Assembly (NCBI GenBank): GCA_023412475.1
Contig: JAEYNR010000041.1
Location: 1-64,000 of the forward strand
Source of the DNA: Fibrobacterota bacterium
GTDB taxonomy: Bacteria > Fibrobacterota > Chitinivibrionia > Chitinivibrionales > Chitinispirillaceae
Length of the DNA stretch: 64,000 bases
Direction of reading: 5' to 3'
The notes beneath the pieces are model-generated. The model saw only the letters and a list, made by a program, of their open reading frames with translations. It was not told the origin of the DNA and ran no database searches. Positions 7,922 through 16,862 of this stretch are shown in pieces (within the stretch, counting starts at the first letter, position 1; the number at the start of each line of letters is the position of its first letter). The translations under genes were made by a program, and so were the position numbers.

Positions 7922-8095
7922 ATGAAAATGAAAGAAGTCGATGAGCTCAATACTGAGATGGTGGAATGGATAGACGGGGAGCGAATATCCCTGGAGGAGT
8001 ATGAGGACCGTATTTCTGTTCATATCAATGCTTTGGCAGGTAGCTACCTACTGAAAACCAACAGTGACTACAATTGGATTTTCGGATTAAGTTAG
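7922..8095 (+). CDS. Small hypothetical protein, 57 aa
   Basis: Starting at the ATG at 7922 (MKMKEVDELNTEMVEW) because AAGTGGAGGAGC precedes it at good spacing. The product is acidic and helical (WIDGERISLEEYEDRISVHI) with no family I recognise. It lies alone between a divergent exported protein and the topoisomerase genes. Translation is likely given the ribosome-binding site; function is unknown. Confidence 0.5.
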   Translation: MKMKEVDELNTEMVEWIDGERISLEEYEDRISVHINALAGSYLLKTNSDYNWIFGLS

Positions 8096-8479
8096 TTACA
8101 GGCTTTTTTTTAGGCTTAAACATACCATTCCAACTCCGCAACGCTATGGCATCTGTCTTTTTTTTTCAGATAGCTCCCCCTGTTGTCTACTTTAAAGAAT
8201 GCTTTTTTAGTGAAGGAAATCTATACTGTTCAGGTTAAATTTAAGACCCTTCAATACGTAATATCACTGATATAAAGAGAGTAAATTCAGTGGCTTGCAG
8301 ATATCTTTAAGCAGCCTTCAATAGTCTTTTAAGCTGTTCTGTTACTTGTTTCCTTTTTAAGACCTATTTATATTCTTGGAACTATGCCGGAATACCTCTG
8401 GTTTATTTTTTTATCTTCCAACAAGACAGTTCTATTTACAATAAAAACTGTATTATACTTCAACTGAGAATTATTATTT
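8096..8479. other. Intergenic region upstream of the topoisomerase operon
   Basis: No gene seen. T-rich runs at 8106-8113 and 8158-8167 could help terminate the small upstream gene. AT-rich promoter-like sequence (TTTACA near 8437, TATACT near 8455) lies just before the topoisomerase start, but its spacing is short and I do not call a promoter. Confidence 0.4.
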
Positions 8480-10279
8480 ATGAGTAAAAATCCATCGGCA
8501 TCTGTTTATGATGAGAGCAAAATCAAGACATTAAGTTCCCTTGAGCACATCCGGCTGCGTTCGGGCATGTACATTGGACGGCTGGGTGATGGAACCAATC
8601 CTGATGATGGAATCTATGTTTTATTAAAAGAGGTTATCGATAATGCAATAGATGAGTTCATTATGGGATATGGCAAAAAGATTGACATCAGCATCCAGAG
8701 GCAAACCGCTTCGGTTCGTGACTATGGCCGGGGGATTCCTTTAGGGAAAGTTATAGACTGCGTTTCTACGATAAATACCGGAGCAAAATATAATGATGAT
8801 GTTTTTCAGTTCAGTGTGGGACTAAATGGTGTAGGAACAAAGGCTGTCAATGCATTATCCAGTTTTTTTAAGGTAATCTCATATCGTGATGGAGAATACT
8901 TCGAAGCGGTTTTTGAGCGTGGTACGCTGAAGAGTAAAAAAAAGGGGAAAACCACTGAGACTGATGGAACTTTTGTGGAGTTTCTTCCAGACAGTAATAT
9001 TTTTAATGACTATTCTTTTAATTATGAATATGTGGAAAAAAGGCTATGGAATTATGCATATCTGAATGCCGGACTCAGACTTTATTTTGATAATCAGAAA
9101 TTTGAGTCTAAAAACGGACTTCTGGATCTTCTGCATAATGAAATTGGAGACAGTGCGATCTATAACATAGCTTATTTTAAGGGCAAACAGCTCGAGTTTG
9201 CGTTTACTCATACCCACAGTTACGGAGAAACCTACTTTTCTTTTGTCAATGGTCAGAATACCTCTGATGGCGGTACTCATCAGAGTGCGTTCAGGGAAGG
9301 CATCTTAAAAGGTATCAATGAGTATTTCAAGAAGAATTATAGCGGAGTAGATGTCCGTGAAGGAATCGGCGGAGCTATAGCGATAAAACTGAAGAATCCG
9401 GTATTTGAATCTCAGACAAAAAATAAGCTGGGAAATACAGAAATCCGTGGATGGATTGTATCGGAAGTTAAATCAGGAGTTGTTGATTATCTGCATAAGA
9501 ATATGGAAGCAGCAAAACTGCTTGAAAACAAGATCGCACAGAACGAGAAGCTTCGCACCGAACTCAATGCAGTAAAAAAAGAGGCTAAAGAGGCTGCAAA
9601 AAGAATTGAGATAAAAATACCCAACCTACGCGATTGCAAGTATCACCTTCAGGATGGGCCGCGGGGTGAGGATTCGACCGTGTTTTTAACCGAAGGTCAG
9701 TCGGCCGGTGGATCAATAATCTCCTCACGTGATGCACTTACTCAGGCTGTGTTTACCCTTAGAGGTAAACCTTTGAATGTGTACGGGAAAAACCGGGCAG
9801 CAATTTACCAGAACGAAGAATTTTATGGTGTGATGATGGCCCTGGGAATCGAGGATGGAATCGAGAATCTCAGATATAAACGCGTGGTAATGGCCACAGA
9901 TGCAGATGTGGATGGCTACCATATCAGAAATCTTTTGTTGACTTTTTTCCTCATTTATTTTGAGGAACTGGTCGTTTCCGGACACGTATTTATTCTTGAG
10001 ACTCCTCTTTTCAGGGTACGAAACAAAAAGGTAACCAGGTATTGTTACAACGAAAAAGAACGTGATCTGGCGATTAAGGAGATCAGGGACCCGGAGGTGA
10101 CCCGATTTAAGGGACTGGGAGAGATTTCCCCCAAAGAGTTTGGTCAGTTTATCGGATCGGATATGCGCTTGATCGAAGTAAATGTAAAATCGGTAAAGAA
10201 CATAGCTGAAACACTAGGGTTTTATATGGGAAAAAACACTCCTGAGCGCCGGGATTATATCATGGAGAATTTACGATAA
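8480..10279 (+). CDS. parE: DNA topoisomerase IV subunit B-like (type IIA ATPase subunit)
   Basis: 599 residues. The GHKL ATPase domain shows EVIDNAIDEF, DYGRGIPLG and GLNGVGTKAVNALS. The TOPRIM region has TEGQSAGGS, DADVDGYHIR and FKGLGEIS. It lacks the ~170-residue insert of proteobacterial GyrB, and its length fits ParE-type subunits. With the downstream subunit it would form an A2B2 enzyme that decatenates chromosomes using ATP. Its TAA stop overlaps the next start (TAATG at 10277-10281). Assignment as topo IV rather than gyrase rests on the compact size and a short C-terminal region in the partner. Confidence 0.85.
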   Translation: MSKNPSASVYDESKIKTLSSLEHIRLRSGMYIGRLGDGTNPDDGIYVLLKEVIDNAIDEFIMGYGKKIDISIQRQTASVRDYGRGIPLGKVIDCVSTINTGAKYNDDVFQFSVGLNGVGTKAVNALSSFFKVISYRDGEYFEAVFERGTLKSKKKGKTTETDGTFVEFLPDSNIFNDYSFNYEYVEKRLWNYAYLNAGLRLYFDNQKFESKNGLLDLLHNEIGDSAIYNIAYFKGKQLEFAFTHTHSYGETYFSFVNGQNTSDGGTHQSAFREGILKGINEYFKKNYSGVDVREGIGGAIAIKLKNPVFESQTKNKLGNTEIRGWIVSEVKSGVVDYLHKNMEAAKLLENKIAQNEKLRTELNAVKKEAKEAAKRIEIKIPNLRDCKYHLQDGPRGEDSTVFLTEGQSAGGSIISSRDALTQAVFTLRGKPLNVYGKNRAAIYQNEEFYGVMMALGIEDGIENLRYKRVVMATDADVDGYHIRNLLLTFFLIYFEELVVSGHVFILETPLFRVRNKKVTRYCYNEKERDLAIKEIRDPEVTRFKGLGEISPKEFGQFIGSDMRLIEVNVKSVKNIAETLGFYMGKNTPERRDYIMENLR

Positions 10280-12174
10280 TGGCATATATTAAAAATCTTT
10301 ACGACCTAAACTTCATAGAATATGCATCCTACGTTATTAAAGATCGAGCTATTCCTCATGTCAGCGATGGGTTAAAACCGGTCCAGCGAAGAATCCTGCA
10401 TACACTCTTTGAAATGGATGACGGCAAGTATCATAAGGTGGCCAATGTGGTTGGTCAATGCATGCGCTATCATCCACACGGGGACGCTTCCATAGGCGAT
10501 GCACTGGTCGCTTTGGCCAACAAGGATCTTTTTATTGATAAACAGGGTAATTTCGGTAATACCTACACCGGTGATCCTGCATCTGCAGTCCGCTACATCG
10601 AGTGCAGACTTTCACAGTTGGCTAAAGATACACTTTTCAATCCGGAAATAACCTCTTTTTTTGACTCCTACGATGGAAGAAACAAAGAACCGGTGACTTT
10701 ACCTGCAAAATTGCCCGTGCTCCTGGCAATGGGAGCTGAGGGTATCGCGGTTGGAATGGCCACCAAAATTCTTCCGCATAACTTTATCGAACTGCTTGAG
10801 GCTGAAATCGCTTGTCTGCGTGGTGAGCAGTTTTTGCTTTACCCGGATTTTCCCGGGGGCTGTCTGGCCGATGTTTCTGAATATAATGATGGCAATGGCA
10901 AGGTTCTTGTCAGGGCAAAACTGGACATTAGCGATCCAAAAAGAATCGTAATCCGTGAGCTCCCTTTTGGCTCCACTACCGAATCAATTATTAATTCCAT
11001 TGAGAATGCCACTAAAAAGGGAAAACTCAAGATTTCAGGAATCAGCGATTATACAGCAGAAAATGTGGAAGTGGAGATTCGTCTGGCCCGTGGGGTTCAT
11101 TCGGAAGAAACCGTGGATGCGCTTTACGCTTTTACAGAGTGTGAAAGTAGCATATCTGCAAATCTGATGGTCATTAAGGACGATAAACCGGTTTCAATGA
11201 CAGTCTCAGAAGTAATAAACTACAATGCAAATCAACTTGTTGAGATATTGACCGCAGAATTGAAACTAGAAGAGAAACATCTCAAAGACAAACTTCACGC
11301 CAAAACACTGGAACAGATCTTCATTGAAAATCGCGTTTATAAACGCATAGAACAGAAGACAACTGCCGATGCGGTGGTCAAGGCAGTCATTGATGGCCTG
11401 TTGCCTTTTGCTGATCAGATAAGAAGAGAAGTGACATTAGAAGATGTCGAAGTTCTGTTAAAAATTCCTATCCGCAGAATAAGTGCCTACGATATCAACC
11501 GCGCCAAAAAAGAGATGCAGGAGATTAATAAGCGGCTTAAAGAGATTCGTGAAGCACTGGCTTCTATTATCGATTATTCCGTCGGTTTTCTTCAGAAACT
11601 GATAGACAAATATCAGAAAGTGTATCCCCGCAGAACAAAGCTGGTTTCACTTAATAAAGTTGATATAAGAGAAGCTGCGCAGCGTAATCTTAAATTGCGC
11701 TACGATAAAGATACCGGGTATCTGGGATATGAGGTCAATGGGAATCACCTTTTGGATGTCTCCCAGTATGATCGGATTCTGGTTATCAGAAAATCTGGTG
11801 TATATTCGGTTATGAATGTCCCTGACAAGCTCTTTGTGGATAAAGGCATGCTTTATTGCGGTTTCATTGATAAGGAGCTGGTTTTCAATGTCGCTTACCG
11901 CGATGATAAAACCAAATTCCCTTATCTGAAACGGTGCAGAATCGAACAGTTCATTCTTAATAAAGGTTATAGCATCGTTCCGGAGAATTGCACTGTACTC
12001 AAACTTAGTACCGATTCTGAAGGAATCGTGAAGGTGGAATATAAACCTAAACCAAAACTTAAAGTTCTGGAAGAAACTTTTGTAATAAACAACTTTCTGG
12101 TGAAAGGTGCCAAAGCTGCAGGAGTGCGGCTTGCTAACAAGGAAGTCAAGAGTGCCAGAATTTCTGCAGGATAA
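10279..12174 (+). CDS. parC: DNA topoisomerase IV subunit A-like (DNA cleavage subunit)
   Basis: 631 residues. The breakage-reunion domain includes HVSDGLKPVQRRILHTL, MRYHPHGDASIGDAL and the active-site Tyr in ASAVRYIE. A coiled-coil tower segment (NRAKKEMQEINKRLKEIREAL) follows. The C-terminal portion after ~residue 460 is much shorter than the six-bladed pinwheel of GyrA and shows no GyrA-box, which supports decatenation over supercoiling. The end is Lys/Val rich (KGAKAAGVRLANKEVKSA). It is translationally coupled to the ATPase subunit by a one-base overlap. Confidence 0.85.
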   Translation: MAYIKNLYDLNFIEYASYVIKDRAIPHVSDGLKPVQRRILHTLFEMDDGKYHKVANVVGQCMRYHPHGDASIGDALVALANKDLFIDKQGNFGNTYTGDPASAVRYIECRLSQLAKDTLFNPEITSFFDSYDGRNKEPVTLPAKLPVLLAMGAEGIAVGMATKILPHNFIELLEAEIACLRGEQFLLYPDFPGGCLADVSEYNDGNGKVLVRAKLDISDPKRIVIRELPFGSTTESIINSIENATKKGKLKISGISDYTAENVEVEIRLARGVHSEETVDALYAFTECESSISANLMVIKDDKPVSMTVSEVINYNANQLVEILTAELKLEEKHLKDKLHAKTLEQIFIENRVYKRIEQKTTADAVVKAVIDGLLPFADQIRREVTLEDVEVLLKIPIRRISAYDINRAKKEMQEINKRLKEIREALASIIDYSVGFLQKLIDKYQKVYPRRTKLVSLNKVDIREAAQRNLKLRYDKDTGYLGYEVNGNHLLDVSQYDRILVIRKSGVYSVMNVPDKLFVDKGMLYCGFIDKELVFNVAYRDDKTKFPYLKRCRIEQFILNKGYSIVPENCTVLKLSTDSEGIVKVEYKPKPKLKVLEETFVINNFLVKGAKAAGVRLANKEVKSARISAG

Positions 12175-12246
12175 GATGGAGGTGCCAGAGAACAGGAGCT
12201 GGTAGTGGTGCTACTTACTGACTGCTGTTCGCCCGGCCCTTTTTTC

Positions 12247-12468
12247 TTAGGCATGTTTTTTTCTATGATATTTCTTATGATGGTTGAAGATTTTTATTCC
12301 TATATGCTTTCTTCCAAGCAAAAATCCTATAATTGCACCAAACAGATGACTGCTAAGAAAGCGGAACACACCAAAAAACAGTGTGATAACCAGTTTAATT
12401 GTTCCCCATAGCATACCGACAACTCTTGAGATTATCCAAAAAGGCAGGAAAATAATCTTCCCGATCAT
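12247..12468 (-). CDS. Small membrane protein, 73 aa
   Basis: The ATG at 12468 is preceded by AAAGAGGAGCACAT, so I prefer it to an upstream in-frame ATG at 12495. The protein has two closely spaced hydrophobic helices (IIFLPFWIISRVVGMLWG and LVITLFFGVFRFL) plus a glycine-rich turn. It ends in a His/Lys-rich cytoplasmic tail (NHHKKYHRKKHA). No family recognised. It is convergent with the topoisomerase operon. Confidence 0.5.
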   Translation of the reverse strand: MIGKIIFLPFWIISRVVGMLWGTIKLVITLFFGVFRFLSSHLFGAIIGFLLGRKHIGIKIFNHHKKYHRKKHA

Positions 12469-12739
12469 ATGTGCTCCTCTTTTAAAAGAAAACAATGCTG
12501 TAATAACCCTTAAACATTAAAGCAAATATATAACCTGAAATCCTGAACAAAATAGGATTGAGAAACTTTCAGCCAAACTTTGTTTTATTATAGTAAAGAC
12601 ATCTTTTATAAGAGTCAATGGTAGATTATAGGTTATGATTACAAAAAATACAATCTGTTCTTCAAATGCATCCTGTTTTTTGGTTGGACAGTTTGTATTT
12701 TAATCAATTATCACCTTTGGTAACAGATATGGAGCACTC

Positions 12740-13336
12740 ATGAATTTAGCCACGGTATTTACACTTTCCCGGGTATTTATCGCCCCCCTTTTTGCTTATG
12801 TATTTATCAGCGGATACCACACCGACACAAATGGCTGGATCTGGATCGCTTTTTCTCTGGCTGCTTTAATTGAATTATCAGATCTTATAGATGGCACTAT
12901 TGCCAGAGCTCGTAATGAAGTAACCGATTTTGGAAAAGTTTTTGATCCTATTGCCGATAGTGTGTCTCGTCAGACGGTCTTTATTTCATTTATGGTTTCA
13001 GGAATAATCCCTTTATGGATGTATCTGATATTTTTTTACCGTGATGCGTTCATGCAGCTCCTTAGAATTGTGTGTGCATCGAGCGGTGTAGTTTTAGCAG
13101 CCCGCAAATCCGGAAAAGCAAAAGCGGTTCTTCAGGGAATAGCCACGTTCGGGGTTATTGCAGTGATCGCTCTTCAAAGGATATATCAGGTTAATTGGAT
13201 TCCTGCTCAAATACTGGGATTTCATCCGGCATTCTGGGTAATGCTTCTTCCAACTATCTACACTCTTCTTTCAGTAATCGACTATGTGATACCAAACAGA
13301 AAGCTTATTAAAAAAATGATGGCTCCGAAGAGTTGA
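12740..13336 (+). CDS. CDP-alcohol phosphatidyltransferase, PgsA-like
   Basis: 198 residues and several membrane helices. The family signature D-G-x2-A-R-x8-G-x3-D-x3-D is present as DGTIARARNEVTDFGKVFDPIADSVSRQ split across residues ~55-82, with all acidic ligands. It would transfer a phosphatidyl group from CDP-diacylglycerol to an alcohol, most likely glycerol-3-phosphate, in the inner membrane. GGAGCACTC supplies the ribosome-binding site. It could instead be a related CDP-alcohol transferase with another acceptor. Confidence 0.8.
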   Translation: MNLATVFTLSRVFIAPLFAYVFISGYHTDTNGWIWIAFSLAALIELSDLIDGTIARARNEVTDFGKVFDPIADSVSRQTVFISFMVSGIIPLWMYLIFFYRDAFMQLLRIVCASSGVVLAARKSGKAKAVLQGIATFGVIAVIALQRIYQVNWIPAQILGFHPAFWVMLLPTIYTLLSVIDYVIPNRKLIKKMMAPKS

Positions 13337-13373
13337 GTTTTTAAGATCCAACCATAGGAGAAGGGGAGTCAAA

Positions 13374-13460
13374 ATGAGACTATTGATTATGTCTGGCTAT
13401 AGTTCGGTGGAATGTGTCTTACCGGCGCAACTGAGAGATATGCAGCGGAAAATACGTTAG
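13374..13460 (+). CDS. Possible 28-residue peptide with a strong Shine-Dalgarno
   Basis: AGGAGAAGGGGAG lies directly upstream of an ATG, and the frame reads MRLLIMSGYSSVECV followed by LPAQLRDMQRKIR and a TAG. It lies 37 bases after the phosphatidyltransferase. It could be a leader or small protein, or a decayed 5' end of a longer gene. A hairpin (AAGAAG ... CTTCTT) follows at ~13511-13533. Evidence is only the ribosome-binding site. Confidence 0.3.
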   Translation: MRLLIMSGYSSVECVLPAQLRDMQRKIR

Positions 13461-13575
13461 TTGAGTCCCATCCCGTGAATCAGTGAAGAGTTTTTTTCAG
13501 GACGGACATAAAAAGAAGTCTCAAAGAGCTTCTTCAATAGAAATCGACCCCGGTCAGTGTACGGCAACACCGAGA

Positions 13576-15426
13576 CTAAACTGAGCTCTTTGAGTCTGAA
13601 GAAGCAAACTGAATGTCATAGAAATACTTGTACCGCCTATTGAGTTCAAGAAGTTCCTGATGACTGCCGGTTTCCACAATCTCCCCGTTTTCCATCACAA
13701 TGATCCGATCCGCATGAGTTATGGTAGAAAGCCGATGAGCCACTACCAGGGCAGTCCGGTTTTCAATGAGGTTATTCATGGCTGTCTGAACCAGCCTTTC
13801 TGATTCGGTATCCAGGGCCGAAGTGGCTTCATCAAGAATAAGAACCGGGGGGTTTCGAAGAAGGGCCCTGGCAATGGAAAGTCTTTGCCGCTGTCCTCCG
13901 GAAAGGGTCACCCCGCGCTCCCCTATGATCGTATCAAAACCCGAAGGCAGTTTTTCAATGAATTCCAACGCGTTTGCTGCCTTTGCAGCCGTAACTATCT
14001 GCTCAGAGGAGGCACCCGGCAAACTGTATCTGATATTGTTGCTGACAGTATCATTAAAAAGAACTGTATCCTGAGATACGATTCCGAAAAGCTGACGTAA
14101 ACCGGAAAGATCCATCTCATTTATATTTTTGCCATCAATACAGATTTGTCCGGAAGTGATGTCGTAAAATCTTGGTACCAGATCAAGAATTGTACTTTTT
14201 CCAGCTCCGCTTGAACCTACCAGCGCCACTATGGATCCCTTAGGGATGGAAATATTGATGCTTTTTAGTACCTGTTCTTTAGTGCCTGGATAACTAAAAT
14301 TCACATTAGCAAAAGTTATCGAGTCTTCAAAAGCGGGTATTCTGTCTGGCTGAACCGGTTTGAGCTCTTCATGGGAGGTGTCCAGTACTGTAAACACTCT
14401 TTCAGCAGAAGCAAAACCTCTTTGCAGTGTGTTGGCTATAGCGGTTATAGCCTTAAGCGGAGCAAAAGTAGAGAAAAGAAATATCAGGAAGCGAACAAAA
14501 TCCTCTGCCCCGAAGCTTCCCTTCAGTAATACCTGTTGACCACCGTACCATAGCAGAATAATTACCACTACTACCCCAAGAACTTCGGTTAGGGGGCTGG
14601 AGATAGCACCAACACTGGTTGTGCGAAAAGAGCAATGAATAAACTTGCGGTTTTCTTCTTTAAACCGCTGAAGTTCGTATTGATTCATGTTAAACATCTT
14701 AACGGCACGTATACCGCCGACTGTTTCATGAAGTATAGATAGAAGCCCGGCAATGTACTCAAGTACCCGCTTACTTCTTCGCCTGACGGCTCTGCTTATC
14801 TGGCTTATCAGGACACCCATAATCGGGAAAATGATAAAAACGGCTAGCATAAGTTTGACATTGATCACAAATAGCAAGCTGATAAAAAAGATCACCCGTA
14901 AGGGTTCCACAAGCAGTTTGTCGAAAGTGCTAGTCATGGAGGTGTTGATATTTTCAACATCATTAATAATTAGCGAAATGATATTACCGGATTTGTTTTT
15001 ATCAAAGTAGGTTATCGGCAGGCGCAGTGAATGATCGTATAGCTGGTTGCGCATGTCTCTTACTACATTGAGATTAAGTCTGCAGGTGACCAGCGCTTTA
15101 AAATAAATAAGAATGTTTTTGAGAAAGAAAGTTATGGCCATGATGCCGCACACAATCTGCAGTGATTTCATGGGGGTGTCTTGTTTTACAAGCTGAGATG
15201 TCCAGTATTTCAGATGTTCGTTGAGATTGGAAAATGTAATCTGAGAATCCAGTGCTATTGTCTGGTTTTCCGGTGTAAACAGGGTTTTAATGAGGCTGGC
15301 TCCAAACCATAATGAAAGCCCTTCAAAAAGAACAACAAGACAGGACAGTGTAACGGAAAGAACAATCCATTGCCAGTAAACTGTCAGATATGAAATCATG
15401 CGCCGATATAATTTTAATGCATTCAT
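13576..15426 (-). CDS. MsbA-like ABC exporter (fused membrane and ATPase domains)
   Basis: 616 residues, the size of a half-transporter that homodimerises. Six transmembrane helices occupy residues ~15-310, with the ABC_membrane motif region YFDKNKSGNIISLIINDVENI. The nucleotide-binding domain has Walker A GSSGAGKST, signature LSGGQRQRLSIARALL, Walker B VLILDEATSALD and the H-loop VVAHRLST. MsbA-type transporters flip lipid A core or other lipids across the inner membrane; the substrate here is inferred only from overall similarity. Gene neighbours give no clear hint apart from the phospholipid gene nearby. Confidence 0.8.
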   Translation of the reverse strand: MNALKLYRRMISYLTVYWQWIVLSVTLSCLVVLFEGLSLWFGASLIKTLFTPENQTIALDSQITFSNLNEHLKYWTSQLVKQDTPMKSLQIVCGIMAITFFLKNILIYFKALVTCRLNLNVVRDMRNQLYDHSLRLPITYFDKNKSGNIISLIINDVENINTSMTSTFDKLLVEPLRVIFFISLLFVINVKLMLAVFIIFPIMGVLISQISRAVRRRSKRVLEYIAGLLSILHETVGGIRAVKMFNMNQYELQRFKEENRKFIHCSFRTTSVGAISSPLTEVLGVVVVIILLWYGGQQVLLKGSFGAEDFVRFLIFLFSTFAPLKAITAIANTLQRGFASAERVFTVLDTSHEELKPVQPDRIPAFEDSITFANVNFSYPGTKEQVLKSINISIPKGSIVALVGSSGAGKSTILDLVPRFYDITSGQICIDGKNINEMDLSGLRQLFGIVSQDTVLFNDTVSNNIRYSLPGASSEQIVTAAKAANALEFIEKLPSGFDTIIGERGVTLSGGQRQRLSIARALLRNPPVLILDEATSALDTESERLVQTAMNNLIENRTALVVAHRLSTITHADRIIVMENGEIVETGSHQELLELNRRYKYFYDIQFASSDSKSSV

Positions 15427-15615
15427 AGAAAAACAACTGATAGGAAAAAATGTGTGTTTTTGTGTTTATAATTGCATAAACTAGAGCGAATTAGTGTTGG
15501 TTATTCGCTCTGTTTATTTGGAAATGATCGCTCCCGAATTATGAATGGAAATAGCGGGAAATGAGTTCCAGAGATATAGACTTCAAAAATAATGATAGCA
15601 TACACCAAAATGCTA

Positions 15616-16332
15616 CTATTTTGAGTCTCCTCCCCAGACAAATATAGAACCACAATTCTGACACAAGATCATTTTTCTGCCACGTCTGATTTCATTATGG
15701 AGCTGGGGTTCCAGAACCTTGTAGCAGACAGCGCAGGTTTTTCCAGTAATGTTGCTAAGTGCATTTCCGGTTTTTCTTTTTTTTCTAATAAGATCATAAG
15801 TTCTGAGAATAGGTTTACTGATTTTTGGAACAATGGCGCTGCGCTCTTTGACAATGCTTGTAATGGTTGAATCGATTGCGGCTATCTTGTTTTTAAGCTC
15901 AGAAATCTGGGGTTCGTTTTCACTTTTAATCTGATGGTATTCTTTAGTTTTTTCTTCAATTGTATTGGTGAGTCTTTCAATCTCATCGAGTAAGTTTTTT
16001 TTACGAATCTCAACAGAATTGATAGCGTTTTTCTGATTTTCGATTTCTGCATGGACTGCATCATATTCGCGATTGGTTTTTATTGAGTTTAACCTGCTTT
16101 GACTTTTTTCAAGCAGTTCACGACTTTTTAGGATCTGTTCATCAAAGGAACTAACTTCTGCTTGTGCTTTGTTCAGTTTCATCTGAAAATTTTCCAGAGA
16201 CTCCTTTGCATTTTTTACTGCGCCTTCAAGTTCTTCAACTGTATCTGGGAATTGTTTCTGAGCAAGTTCCTGTTGGTGAATACGGAGATCTATTTCCTGA
16301 AGCGCCTTAAGATTTTCTAAATCTTCAATCAT
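15616..16332 (-). CDS. C4-type zinc-ribbon coiled-coil protein (zf-RING_7 / DUF164)
   Basis: 238 residues. Residues ~1-175 are almost continuous coiled coil (LEGAVKNAKESLENFQMKLNKA; IEEKTKEYHQIKSENEPQI). The C-terminus holds a four-cysteine ribbon, CAVCY ... CQNCGSIF, ending in VWGGDSK. This is the conserved layout of DUF164 proteins, which bind nucleic acid or act as adaptors. The function is not established. It starts 40 bases from a terminator that belongs to the upstream tRNA. Confidence 0.8.
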   Translation of the reverse strand: MIEDLENLKALQEIDLRIHQQELAQKQFPDTVEELEGAVKNAKESLENFQMKLNKAQAEVSSFDEQILKSRELLEKSQSRLNSIKTNREYDAVHAEIENQKNAINSVEIRKKNLLDEIERLTNTIEEKTKEYHQIKSENEPQISELKNKIAAIDSTITSIVKERSAIVPKISKPILRTYDLIRKKRKTGNALSNITGKTCAVCYKVLEPQLHNEIRRGRKMILCQNCGSIFVWGGDSK

Positions 16333-16371
16333 AATTCCTCCATGCGAGAGCCGAAAAAAACAAAAAAAAAA

Positions 16372-16390
16372 GCACCATCATTTTTGGTGC
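16372..16390 (-). terminator. Rho-independent terminator of the tRNA gene
   Basis: On the minus strand a GCACCA/TGGTGC hairpin with a 7-base loop is followed by a run of about ten T residues. It lies ~90 bases downstream of the CAT tRNA and separates it from the zinc-ribbon gene. Confidence 0.7.
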
Positions 16391-16478
16391 TTTTATGTCG
16401 AAAAAAATTAATCTCTATTATTACTATATTTTATGCAAACCAAACAGGGCTGCAAAATACCTCCCAAAAGGATGATTA

Positions 16479-16552
16479 TGGGCCCACAAGGACTCGAACC
16501 TTGGACTAACGGATTATGAGTCCGCTACTCTAACCGACTGAGTTATGGGCCC
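16479..16552 (-). tRNA. tRNA with CAT anticodon (elongator Met or Ile2)
   Basis: The cloverleaf is complete on the minus strand. The acceptor is GGGCCCA/TGGGCCC with discriminator A, the D-arm ACTCAGTCGGTTAGAGT, the anticodon stem GCGGA/TCCGT around CTCATAA, and the T-arm CAAGG-TTCGAGT-CCTTG. CCA is not encoded. A CAT loop fits elongator methionine or lysidine-modified isoleucine-2. It is not an initiator, because the first pair is G-C. I cannot separate Met from Ile2 by eye. Confidence 0.9.
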
Positions 16553-16666
16553 CGATATGTAGAAAAATAATTTGGGGGATAATGGTTTCGCAAGAATCTG
16601 CAGATAATTTCCTCGAATGTCTAAATGGCTCATTTCTGGTTTCAATTACTAGGTGGTTGTATGGCA

Positions 16667-16706
16667 CGTAACCGTGGGGTGAGGAACCCCCCACGTTAAG
16701 GTAACG
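16667..16706. other. Strong hairpin in the ligase upstream region
   Basis: CGTAACC-GTGGGG pairs with CCCCAC-GTTAAGGTAACG, leaving a one-sided bulge and a 9-base loop. It lies ~160 bases before the ligase start. No T-run follows, so it is not a typical terminator. A structured leader or the stem of a small RNA is possible. I could not match it to a riboswitch. Confidence 0.45.
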
Positions 16707-16862
16707 AAGCCGGCCTTTAGGTATAAGTATCTTACTCTTTTAGAAAACAAACTTTTATTTTCCATATGCCTTTGGATGGTCTGTCCTGAACAGATAAGCA
16801 TCGGGAGTATGAGTATCCTGTATTATTTTAACTCATTAATTAGTGCAATAGAAAGCATAGTT

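Noticed and set aside
8480..12174. DNA gyrase (GyrB/GyrA)
   Set aside because: The ATPase subunit is short and the cleavage subunit lacks a recognisable GyrA-box pinwheel. Topo IV is the better fit, though not proven.
16640..16720. c-di-GMP (GEMM) riboswitch upstream of ligA
   Set aside because: The conserved CACGCA/AAACC and GCAAAGCC blocks are missing. Only a generic hairpin remains.
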